A stretch of 20,173 nucleotides of DNA from positions 1 to 20,173 of the forward strand of contig CALFTQ010000088.1 in assembly GCA_937916135.1 (NCBI GenBank). The letters run 5' to 3'. Positions 1 through 6,040 of the stretch are shown here, piece by piece; the first letter of the stretch is position 1; each line of letters starts with the position of its first letter. A model generated the notes under the pieces. That model worked only from the letters and a program-made list of their open reading frames with translations. It was not told the DNA's origin and did not search any database. A program made the position numbers and the translations under genes. This DNA comes from an uncultured Verrucomicrobiales bacterium (GTDB lineage Bacteria; Verrucomicrobiota; Verrucomicrobiia; Verrucomicrobiales; Akkermansiaceae).

Positions 1-75
1 CTTACGCCCCTCGCTATGGATATGTCGCCCACTTACGTGGGCTATAAATTCCGCTCTCTGTCGCTCGCAAACTAA
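1..75 (+). other. Edge segment: short open frame with a 6-bp hairpin, possible interspersed repeat
   Basis: An open frame enters from the window edge; its first ATG is at 16 and it stops at 73-75, giving a 19-residue peptide that includes SPTYVGYKF. Inside it, GCCCAC (27-32) and GTGGGC (37-42) form a perfect 6-bp stem with a TTAC loop. The stop overlaps the stop codon of the minus-strand pseudouridine synthase. There is no T-run on either side, so it does not look like an intrinsic terminator. It may be the end of a dispersed repeat whose reading frame is incidental, or a fragment of a gene lying outside the window. I cannot tell which from one copy. Confidence 0.3.
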
Positions 76-875
76 TCGACAAATTCCAATTTACCGAGCT
101 CCGCACTCAAACTTTGGGACACGTGTGACGGCAATAAAGCTGCCATATCCTGCGGAAGAGGGCTCTCGACGGTGATGGTGCGCCCCAGCCAGGGGAAGGA
201 AAGGCGGCAGGCGTGCAGCGCGTGGCGCGGCAGTATGAGGCGCCGCGCTAAATCTGAGGTCCAGCCGGTGGCTATGAAATCGAGGTAGCAGGATTCATCT
301 CCACCGTATATCTTATCCCCGATGAGGGGGTACCCCATATAGGCAGCATGGACGCGGATCTGATGCATGCGCCCGGTGTGGGGCCGACAGCGCAGCAACG
401 CCCTGTGGCCATGGCGGCTGACTACCTCGAAACAGGTGCGGCAGGACTTCCCGGCAGGGTGGCAGCATTGGCGCACATGAATGCGGGTTTCCGCTACTTC
501 TTCCATGCGCAGAATCGGTTCGGCACAGCAGGCCGAGTTCCACAAGGGGCTCCCCTGCACCACGGCAAAATATTCCTTGTGCAGCAAGCGGGCCTGCATG
601 GCCTTGCCCAGTTCCCGGGCCGCCTCTGCCGTCTTTGCCACCAGGGTGATACCACTGGTTTCCCGATCCAGACGGTTGATGAGAGAGACCTGCCCGCCGG
701 TGGCTACTTCATATGCCAGCAACTCATGAAGCCCGTGCCATAGTGTGGGCTCATTCTTCTCACCTGTGGGGTGCGTGAGCAAGGGAGCCGCTTTATCCAC
801 CACCAGAACCCCGTCGTCCTCGTAGAGAACGCGGAACTCAGGGCACACGGCGATGGGCATATCGTAGCTCATCAT
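72..875 (-). CDS. RluA-family RNA pseudouridine synthase
   Basis: This 267-residue cytoplasmic enzyme should convert a specific uridine of rRNA or tRNA to pseudouridine. The family signature INRLDRETSG lies at residues 66-75, with D70 as the predicted catalytic aspartate. Downstream, CRPHTGRMHQIRVH and a GDKIYGG segment are the usual RluA C-terminal motifs. No N-terminal S4 domain is present, as in the shorter RluA/RluC-like subgroup. The ATG at 875 overlaps the TGA of the upstream rsuA-like gene by one base (TGATG), which points to translational coupling and co-transcription. A second ATG follows directly. Family assignment is secure; the target uridine cannot be read from sequence alone. 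Confidence 0.93.
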   Translation of the reverse strand: MMSYDMPIAVCPEFRVLYEDDGVLVVDKAAPLLTHPTGEKNEPTLWHGLHELLAYEVATGGQVSLINRLDRETSGITLVAKTAEAARELGKAMQARLLHKEYFAVVQGSPLWNSACCAEPILRMEEVAETRIHVRQCCHPAGKSCRTCFEVVSRHGHRALLRCRPHTGRMHQIRVHAAYMGYPLIGDKIYGGDESCYLDFIATGWTSDLARRLILPRHALHACRLSFPWLGRTITVESPLPQDMAALLPSHVSQSLSAELGKLEFVD

Positions 876-1567
876 CAGGAAAAGATGGCGGGGTCAATCT
901 CCACCCACTCGCCGGGCTCCAGCCCGAGCTCTGCCAGCTTCAACGGACCTATTTCTATGCGCTCCAGCGTCTCCACCGGCGCCCCTACGGCTGCGAGCAT
1001 GCGGCGCACCTGGTGGTAGCGCCCCTCGTGCAGGGTAAGGCGACCTGAGCATTCACCGGTCAGCACCAGCTGCGCGGGCAGGCATGGAGTGCGCTCCCCC
1101 TGCAGCACAAACTCGCCACTGGCAAACAGGCTGACAGCCTCCGGTGGCACTGGTGCCGCTGTAGTAAAGGCATACACTTTCGGCACGTGGCGTTTCGGGC
1201 TGGTCTGGGCGTGTTCGAATGCGCCATCATCAGTAAGTAACAAAAGCCCACTTGTATCCTTATCCAGGCGCCCCACGGTGTTCACCGCCGGGTTCCGGCG
1301 CAACCACTGCGGCGGCAGGAGGTCATACACCAATTCTCCTTCTTCCTTGTGGCTGCATGTGCAGCCAAGTGGTTTATTCAGCGCCACATACAAGCCATGT
1401 GGAAACTCCACCTGCTCCCCATCGATAAGCACCTCCTCCGGTTCCACTTTCTCACTGGGTGATTTTACCGGCACGCCCCCGCGCGTCACGCGGCCGCGCT
1501 TCAGCCACTGCGCCACTTCGCGTCTGCTGCAATATCCGAATCGGCTCAAAAGTGCGTCTGTTCTCAT
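875..1567 (-). CDS. rsuA: RsuA-type 16S rRNA pseudouridine synthase with S4 domain
   Basis: This predicted cytoplasmic pseudouridine synthase has an S4 RNA-binding domain over the first 50 residues (MRTDALLSRFGYCSRRE onward) followed by the RsuA/RluB/RluE/RluF catalytic domain. GRLDKDTSG carries the predicted catalytic aspartate (D102 when counted from the ATG at 1567). NKPLG and EGRYHQVRRM are further family motifs. Length and layout match RsuA, which modifies 16S rRNA U516 in E. coli; that specificity is inferred. The ATG at 1567 is chosen because it opens the canonical S4 N-terminus; a GTG at 1588 would add seven residues with no family support. It is the first gene of a two-gene minus-strand unit with the RluA-type enzyme. 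No convincing promoter was found for it between 1568 and 1709. Confidence 0.9.
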   Translation of the reverse strand: MRTDALLSRFGYCSRREVAQWLKRGRVTRGGVPVKSPSEKVEPEEVLIDGEQVEFPHGLYVALNKPLGCTCSHKEEGELVYDLLPPQWLRRNPAVNTVGRLDKDTSGLLLLTDDGAFEHAQTSPKRHVPKVYAFTTAAPVPPEAVSLFASGEFVLQGERTPCLPAQLVLTGECSGRLTLHEGRYHQVRRMLAAVGAPVETLERIEIGPLKLAELGLEPGEWVEIDPAIFS

Positions 1568-1606
1568 GCCGGAAGCATTTTGCCACACTTTTTTGAAAAA
1601 ACAAGG

Positions 1607-1635
1607 TTGAAATCACAAGGCCTTTGTGGTAGAAC
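1607..1635 (+). promoter_or_regulatory. Putative sigma70-type promoter of the TPR gene
   Basis: TTGAAA (1607-1612) and TAGAAC (1630-1635) are separated by 17 bases. The predicted transcript would have a leader of about 65-70 bases containing the CATTGG/CCAATG dyad. The -35 box is close to consensus; the -10 box matches 4 of 6. Confidence 0.4.
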
Positions 1636-1646
1636 TAGTGAGGAAG

Positions 1647-1661
1647 CATTGGCCGCCAATG
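1647..1661 (+). promoter_or_regulatory. Perfect small dyad in the TPR gene leader
   Basis: CATTGG (1647-1652) and CCAATG (1656-1661) flank a CCG loop, giving a 6-bp perfect stem-loop between the putative promoter and the start codon. It could be an RNA leader hairpin or an operator half-site pair. No function can be assigned from a single copy. Confidence 0.3.
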
Positions 1662-1709
1662 TCCCGCATGGGTGCGCCCTGGTAACATTCTATTTCTCTA
1701 TCTTCTCTT

Positions 1710-3083
1710 ATGGCAATTACCATCATTACTGAACGTCAGCTCGCTGCTGACCAGCAGGGTCTGTGGAAAAAGGCTCTGCAGGCTGTGCAGACGAAGAATT
1801 ACAAGTACGCCGTAACCATTCTCAAGACCCTGGTTAAGCGCACTCCCGGTTTCCTGGAAGGCCGCAAACTGCTTCGCGCCTGCGAGGTGAAGAGCACGCC
1901 CGAGGCTGGCCGCAAGGCTTCCCTTTTCGGTGGATTGCGCGTCACTACCTCCCGCAAGGATCCGGAATCTGTGCTGGTGAACATTGAAGATGAGCTGGAG
2001 CGTGACCCCTATTCAGTCTCTGCCAATGAAGCCCTCTTTGCCGCCGCCAATGACCTGGGCCTGCCCGAAATTGCAGCTTTCGCACTGGAGACCATCTGCC
2101 AGGGCATGCCGAACGACAAGAAGCACCTGCACCTGCTGGCCAACCACTACATCAAGAACGAACAGTTTGCCGAAGCTGCCGAGACTTACCGCCGCGTGCT
2201 GAAGGCTGACCCGACCGACCCCGTGGCCATGCGTGGTGAGAAGGACTGCTCCGCCCGTGCTACCATGAAGCAGGGCAACTGGGAAGGCAAGGGTGACTTC
2301 CGCACCAAGATGAAGAACGCTAACGCCACAGCTGACCTGGAGAGCGGCGACAAGATGGGCCTGACCCGCGCCGAACTCGAAGCCCGCCTGGCCCAGCTTT
2401 CCGAGCAGTATGCCGCCGATTCCGCCAACCTGCCCGTGGTGAAGGATATCGCCTCCGTTTACGAGCAGATGGAAGACTACGCCAACGCCTACTCCTTCTA
2501 TGCCTATGCCTACCAGCTCGGCGGCTCTGCCGACGTGGCCCTGAACGACAAGGCCATGGCCATGCACGAGAAGGCCATGCAGGCTGAAATCGCTTACTAC
2601 GAACAGGTGCTGGCCGCTGACCCGACCAACGAGGAAGCTGCCGCCACCCTCGCCCAGCGCAAGGCCGAGATTGCCGCCGCCGTGGTGGCCGATGCCCGCG
2701 CCCGCGTGGAAGCCAACCCGACGGATGCCCAGCTGCAGTTCAAGCTTGGTCAGGCTCTGTTCGATGCCGGCGAATACACCGAGGCCATTCCTGCCCTGCA
2801 GCGCGCCCGCACCAACCCGAACATCCGCATCAAGTCCATGCTCATGCTCGGCAAGTGCTACCACGCCAAGAAGATGGTGGATATGGCAATCCGCCAGCTG
2901 CTGGATGCCGACAAGGAGCTGCTCACCATGGACGATACCAAGAAGGAAGTGCTCTACATGATTGGCGTGCTCTACGAAGAGGCCGGCAACAAGGAAAAGA
3001 GCATCGAAACGCTCAAGGCCATCTACGAGGTGGACTATGGCTACAAGGATGTGGCCGCCCGCGTGGAATCTGCCTACAGCTGA
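1710..3083 (+). CDS. Tetratricopeptide repeat protein, probably highly expressed
   Basis: This 457-residue soluble protein is mostly alpha-helical TPR-like repeats. Recognisable repeats include the segment around residues 15-50 (LWKKALQAVQTKNYKYAVTI), a clear TPR near 145-180 (AEAAETYRRVLKADPTDPVA), one near 245-275, another near 335-375 (LGQALFDAGEYTEAIPAL), and one near 405-445 with NKEKSIETLKAIYEVD. TPRs are protein-interaction scaffolds; no catalytic domain, signal peptide or membrane helix is seen, so the role is unknown. Codon use is strongly biased to GCC, CTG, AAG and ATC, unlike the GTPase-system genes downstream, and suggests high expression. The start at 1710 follows a pyrimidine-rich stretch with no Shine-Dalgarno sequence. 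A strong terminator follows, so it is probably monocistronic. Confidence 0.88.
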   Translation: MAITIITERQLAADQQGLWKKALQAVQTKNYKYAVTILKTLVKRTPGFLEGRKLLRACEVKSTPEAGRKASLFGGLRVTTSRKDPESVLVNIEDELERDPYSVSANEALFAAANDLGLPEIAAFALETICQGMPNDKKHLHLLANHYIKNEQFAEAAETYRRVLKADPTDPVAMRGEKDCSARATMKQGNWEGKGDFRTKMKNANATADLESGDKMGLTRAELEARLAQLSEQYAADSANLPVVKDIASVYEQMEDYANAYSFYAYAYQLGGSADVALNDKAMAMHEKAMQAEIAYYEQVLAADPTNEEAAATLAQRKAEIAAAVVADARARVEANPTDAQLQFKLGQALFDAGEYTEAIPALQRARTNPNIRIKSMLMLGKCYHAKKMVDMAIRQLLDADKELLTMDDTKKEVLYMIGVLYEEAGNKEKSIETLKAIYEVDYGYKDVAARVESAYS

Positions 3084-3107
3084 AGCCTTTATTCTGCATG
3101 ATTTATT

Positions 3108-3143
3108 CAACGGCCCGGAGAATTTTCCGGGCTGTTGTTTTTT
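3108..3143 (+). terminator. Rho-independent terminator after the TPR gene
   Basis: An inverted repeat starting at CAACGGCCCGGA (3108) pairs with TCCGGGCTGTTG (ending 3137), allowing a stem of about 12 bp with one G-T pair around a short AT-rich loop. It is followed directly by six T residues. It lies 24 bases past the TPR stop codon. Confidence 0.87.
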
Positions 3144-3156
3144 CCGTCAGATTGCA

Positions 3157-3185
3157 TTGACTCCCCGCAGCCGGAATGCTAGAAT
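3157..3185 (+). promoter_or_regulatory. Strong sigma70-type promoter for the nitroreductase gene
   Basis: TTGACT (3157-3162) and TAGAAT (3180-3185) are separated by exactly 17 bases, each matching 5 of 6 consensus positions. Transcription would start near 3192, giving a leader of about 75 bases. The promoter sits directly after the terminator of the upstream gene, which supports an independent transcription unit. Confidence 0.7.
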
Positions 3186-3267
3186 GACGCGACGACAAAA
3201 ACCAGGCAAGACAGCAACACGCATACAAAAGAGGCTGAGAAAATTCTGAACAGGAAGAACAAAAGAC

Positions 3268-3789
3268 ATGAAAGAAACACTCATCGATTTGAAGGAACGC
3301 CGCAGCTGCCGCAAATACAAGGCAGAACAGATTTCGGAGGATGAACTGAATGCTGTGCTCGAAGCCGCCACCTATGCCCCCACCGGACACGGACAGCAGA
3401 GCCCGGTCATGGTCGTGGTTCAGGATTCTGCCCTTGTTGCCCGGCTTTCCAGGCTCAACGCTCAGATTATGAACACAACGCGGGACCCGTTCTATGGAGC
3501 CCCCACAGCCGTGGTTGTGTTCGAGGACACAAGCAACAGCACCGGCCACGAGGATGCCTGTATGGTGATGGCCAACCTGCTCAACGCGGCTCACGCGGTA
3601 GGGCTCGGTTCCTGCTGGATTAACCGCGGCCGCCAGATGTTTGAACTCCCCGAAGGTGCTGAAATCAAAGCCTCCTGGGGGCTCGGCAGTCAGATGGCCG
3701 GTCTTGCCGTCTGTATTCTCGGCTACGCCGCTGAAGGCGGTATAGTTGAGCCAAAACCGCGCAAGGATGGCTACATTATTCGTGCCTGA
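3268..3789 (+). CDS. Nitroreductase-family FMN-dependent oxidoreductase
   Basis: This 173-residue protein is a small nitroreductase-fold flavoenzyme expected to bind FMN and reduce an unknown substrate with NAD(P)H. The N-terminal RRSCRKY segment (residues 11-17) is the usual phosphate-binding arginine/serine cluster for FMN. APTGHGQQSP (37-46) matches the family's APSG..xQ.P motif. VGLGSCWI (111-118) and ILGY (150-153) are the typical C-terminal core motifs. Its length fits the short nitroreductase subgroup often found in anaerobes. AGGAAG at 3252-3257 gives a plausible ribosome binding site ten bases before the ATG. It has its own promoter and is probably co-transcribed with the secreted thioredoxin-like gene 38 bases downstream. 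The substrate cannot be predicted. Confidence 0.9.
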   Translation: MKETLIDLKERRSCRKYKAEQISEDELNAVLEAATYAPTGHGQQSPVMVVVQDSALVARLSRLNAQIMNTTRDPFYGAPTAVVVFEDTSNSTGHEDACMVMANLLNAAHAVGLGSCWINRGRQMFELPEGAEIKASWGLGSQMAGLAVCILGYAAEGGIVEPKPRKDGYIIRA

Positions 3790-3827
3790 TTCAACGGAAT
3801 AACAAAATACTTCATCTCACTAGACAT

Positions 3828-4334
3828 ATGAAAACCGCATTTCTGACACTCGCGCTGGCTGCCGCTACCCTGTGCGGCAGTGCCGCTGCCCAGGAAGCTG
3901 CAACTCCCGCCGCAGCTGCGACAACCGCAGCCGTTCCGGCCAGACTGGATACCCTGCAATACATTTCGGAAGCACGCCCCGCTGCCGATGCCAAGTTCTA
4001 TGTGTATCTGTGCTCTGCGTCCTGGTGCCCGCCCTGCCGCGCGCTCATGCCCAAAATTGTAAACGAATACGAGGCCCTGCGAGCTGCCGGTGGTGAAATC
4101 ATTCTCCTCTGCTTCGACCGCACACCTCAGGTCGGTGAGGCCTATATCAAAAAGTACGGGGTCAAGTTCCCGGCAGTGATGGCTGATTTCCGCGCAGTCT
4201 CTCAGCTTGGTCTGCCCGGCTTCACCCCGCCGCGCGGTATTCCCCATGTAACCTTTGTGACACCCGGGGGCAAGGTCATGCATGCCGGGTTTGGTGGCAC
4301 GATGCTCGGCTGGCGTGATATCATCGCCAGATAA
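3828..4334 (+). CDS. Secreted thioredoxin-like protein (TlpA/thioredoxin fold)
   Basis: This 168-residue protein begins with a Sec signal peptide: a lysine at residue 2, a hydrophobic stretch LTLALAAATLCG, and an AAA-type cleavage site near residues 19-22. An Ala/Pro/Thr-rich linker leads into a thioredoxin fold. WCPPC (66-70) supplies the redox-active cysteines C67 and C70, and GIPH (137-140) supplies the expected cis-proline at P139. It probably acts in the periplasm as a thiol oxidoreductase, either reducing or maturing exported cysteine proteins. No Shine-Dalgarno sequence is visible. It follows the nitroreductase by 38 bases and ends at a strong bidirectional terminator, so the two redox genes likely form one unit. 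Confidence 0.88.
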   Translation: MKTAFLTLALAAATLCGSAAAQEAATPAAAATTAAVPARLDTLQYISEARPAADAKFYVYLCSASWCPPCRALMPKIVNEYEALRAAGGEIILLCFDRTPQVGEAYIKKYGVKFPAVMADFRAVSQLGLPGFTPPRGIPHVTFVTPGGKVMHAGFGGTMLGWRDIIAR

Positions 4335-4353
4335 TTTTCTTCCGGAAAAATCG

Positions 4354-4382
4354 AAAGGCCTCAGAATTATCTGAGGCCTTTT
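4354..4382. terminator. Bidirectional terminator between convergent units
   Basis: AAAGGCCTCAG (4354-4364) pairs perfectly with CTGAGGCCTTT (4371-4381) around the loop AATTAT, an 11-bp stem. On the plus strand a run of T residues follows to 4385. On the minus strand the stem is followed by TTT and, after a short interruption, another T-run. It can end both the nitroreductase/thioredoxin unit and the panC-lolD unit. Confidence 0.88.
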
Positions 4383-4400
4383 TTTATTCAATGGAAAGGT

Positions 4401-5060
4401 TCAGCTGCTTGCGACCACACCATCGCGGATGATCAATGTGCGGTCGCCACGCGCAGCAATGGAGGCATCGTGCGTCACCGTTACGAGCGTTTTCCCACCT
4501 TCCTCAGCCAGACTGAAAAGCAAATCCAGGATCTGGCCGCCATTCCGAGAATCAAGGTTACCCGTCGGTTCATCAGCAAAAATAATGGCAGGGTCATGAG
4601 CCAGCGCACGAGCAATGGCTACACGCTGCTGCTCGCCGCCGGAGAGTTCATTGGGCAGGTGGTCCAGACGGTCTGCAAGGCCCACGCGCTCCAGCAGAAA
4701 CTTCACACGCTCCGTTGCTTCAGTGCCAGCCACAGCAGTGGCCAGAGAGGCATTTTCAAGAGCCGTGAGCTCAGGCATGAGCATATAGTTCTGGAAAATG
4801 AAACCCATCATTTTATTGCGGAACAGGGCGCGTTTCCGAAGGGAAAGCGCATAGATATCCTCACCATCCACCACAACCCTGCCCTGCTGGGGCGGCTCCA
4901 GACCAGCCAGGGTATACATGAGAGTGGTCTTACCAGCACCACTGGGGCCGCATAAAAACACCTTTTCGCCGCGGCGGATGTGCAGTTCCAGCCCGTGCAG
5001 AACCTCAATCTGCTTCTTAGCTATGCTATACGAACGGTGCAGATTAGTAGCGTGAATCAT
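4401..5060 (-). CDS. LolD/MacB-type ABC transporter ATP-binding protein
   Basis: This 219-residue ATPase has all ABC motifs: Walker A GPSGAGKTT (38-46), Q-loop glutamine Q90 in FQNYMLMPELTALENA, signature LSGGEQQ (139-145), Walker B IIFADE ending in catalytic E164, and H-loop H197 in VTHD. The NYMLMPELTALEN segment and the overall length place it in the LolD/MacB/FtsE group, which powers lipoprotein release, efflux or envelope remodelling. The ATG overlaps the panC stop by four bases (ATGA), so translation is coupled. No permease gene lies next to it: a terminator follows at once, so the membrane partner must be encoded elsewhere. Pairing with pantothenate synthesis looks like operon packing, not a shared pathway. 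Confidence 0.92.
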   Translation of the reverse strand: MIHATNLHRSYSIAKKQIEVLHGLELHIRRGEKVFLCGPSGAGKTTLMYTLAGLEPPQQGRVVVDGEDIYALSLRKRALFRNKMMGFIFQNYMLMPELTALENASLATAVAGTEATERVKFLLERVGLADRLDHLPNELSGGEQQRVAIARALAHDPAIIFADEPTGNLDSRNGGQILDLLFSLAEEGGKTLVTVTHDASIAARGDRTLIIRDGVVASS

Positions 5061-5905
5061 GAGCGGGAAAGTTCTATATTGTCAATAAGGCGCACCTCCC
5101 CGAACCACGCAGCCACCGCCAGCAGAGCAAGTCGGTGAGGGGTAGTCACTTCATGCAGTGTGGCAGCATCCACCAGTTCCACATAATCGCAGCGCACTCC
5201 GGGGATAGCTTCGAGCTCAGCCTTGATTCTGGCGCAGATATCCTGGGTAGAGCAGCCTTGCTCATATTCCTTGGATGCGGCAAGCAGCAAGCGGCGGATA
5301 GCAGGGGCAGCCTGGCGGTGCTCGGGCGTAAGCCGCACATTGCGGCTGGAAAGAGCCAGGCCGTCATCCTCTCGCACAATTTCCGCACCATGCAGGGTAA
5401 TAGGAATATCCAGATCCCTCACCATACGGCGCAAGATAGCAAGCTGCTGGTAATCTTTCTTGCCGAAAACAGCATCTGTAGGCTGCACCAGATTGAACAG
5501 CTTATTGACCACCAAACACACCCCGGCGAAATGACCAGGACGACTGGCGCCACACAACACGGTGGAAAGGTGCGTCTCCTCCAGTGTGATAGAGCGGTCC
5601 GAGCAATACATCGTATCCGGCGATGGCATGAAGACGATATCAACGCCGCACTTATCACAGGTTTCCAAATCCTGCATGGGCGTTCTGGGATACGAGGCCA
5701 GATCCCCGGCATTATCAAACTGCACAGGATTCAGAAACACACTGGCCACTACCGTGCCCGATTCTCCGGCGAGCACCCGGGCCTGAGTCAATAACGAAGC
5801 ATGCCCTGCATGCAGGGCCCCCATTGTAGGGACCAGAACGATGCGTTCTCCTCGAAGCGGAGCCAGAAGGGAGCGCAATTCTTCCTTGGTGTGTGCTGTT
5901 TGCAT
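5057..5905 (-). CDS. panC: Pantothenate synthetase
   Basis: This 282-residue enzyme condenses pantoate and beta-alanine with ATP to form pantothenate, the precursor of coenzyme A. The nucleotide-binding motif PTMGALHAGH spans residues 26-35. FLNPVQF (57-63), GKKDYQQ (148-154) and REDDGLALSSRN (178-189) complete the PanC pattern, the last containing the KMSKS-like loop. Length is normal for the family. The ATG at 5905 lies only six bases after a putative -10 box, so the message may be leaderless; no Shine-Dalgarno sequence is seen. It is the first gene of a two-gene unit with the ABC ATPase. A 4'-phosphopantetheinyl transferase, which uses coenzyme A, is encoded about 7.3 kb away, but nothing shows a direct link. 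Confidence 0.97.
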   Translation of the reverse strand: MQTAHTKEELRSLLAPLRGERIVLVPTMGALHAGHASLLTQARVLAGESGTVVASVFLNPVQFDNAGDLASYPRTPMQDLETCDKCGVDIVFMPSPDTMYCSDRSITLEETHLSTVLCGASRPGHFAGVCLVVNKLFNLVQPTDAVFGKKDYQQLAILRRMVRDLDIPITLHGAEIVREDDGLALSSRNVRLTPEHRQAAPAIRRLLLAASKEYEQGCSTQDICARIKAELEAIPGVRCDYVELVDAATLHEVTTPHRLALLAVAAWFGEVRLIDNIELSRS

Positions 5906-5911
5906 GCCGGT

Positions 5912-5940
5912 ATACTAACACAAAGAGGCAGGTGCATCAA
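5912..5940 (-). promoter_or_regulatory. Putative panC promoter giving a leaderless transcript
   Basis: On the minus strand TTGATG (5940-5935) and TAGTAT (5917-5912) are 17 bases apart. Only six bases separate the -10 box from the panC ATG, so the predicted start of transcription falls at or next to the start codon. The -10 match is 4 of 6, so the assignment is moderate. Confidence 0.45.
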
Positions 5941-5990
5941 CCCATCATGACAAGGTTATTTGCCCGCGTCTGCAGCAAACAGCTCTTTTC

Positions 5991-6019
5991 TTGACTCTGA
6001 AGAAAGCTCCCGTTATAAT
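5991..6019 (+). promoter_or_regulatory. Near-consensus sigma70 promoter of the GTPase/GAP1 operon
   Basis: TTGACT (5991-5996) and a perfect TATAAT (6014-6019) are separated by exactly 17 bases. Transcription would start near 6026, in or next to the AGGAG ribosome binding site at 6026-6030, so the leader is only about 15 bases. This promoter fixes the start of the first gene at the ATG at 6041, because the longer open frame begins upstream of the promoter. Confidence 0.8.
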
Positions 6020-6040
6020 GAGTGCAGGAGAGAAACCCTG

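Noticed and set aside
27..42. Hairpin as terminator of the minus-strand pseudouridine synthase pair
   Set aside because: No T-run follows on the minus strand, and the stem is only six pairs.
1568..1588. GTG start that would lengthen the RsuA-type enzyme by seven residues
   Set aside because: The ATG at 1567 directly opens the canonical S4 domain, and the extension has no counterpart in the family.
2013..3110. 365-codon open frame antisense to the TPR gene
   Set aside because: Same cause: a Gly/His/Val-rich translation mirroring biased codons of the sense gene.
5960..6040. Upstream 27-codon extension of the GTPase gene starting at a TTG
   Set aside because: It lies upstream of and across the consensus promoter at 5991-6019. 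The ATG at 6041 has AGGAG ten bases before it and begins a plausible folded domain.
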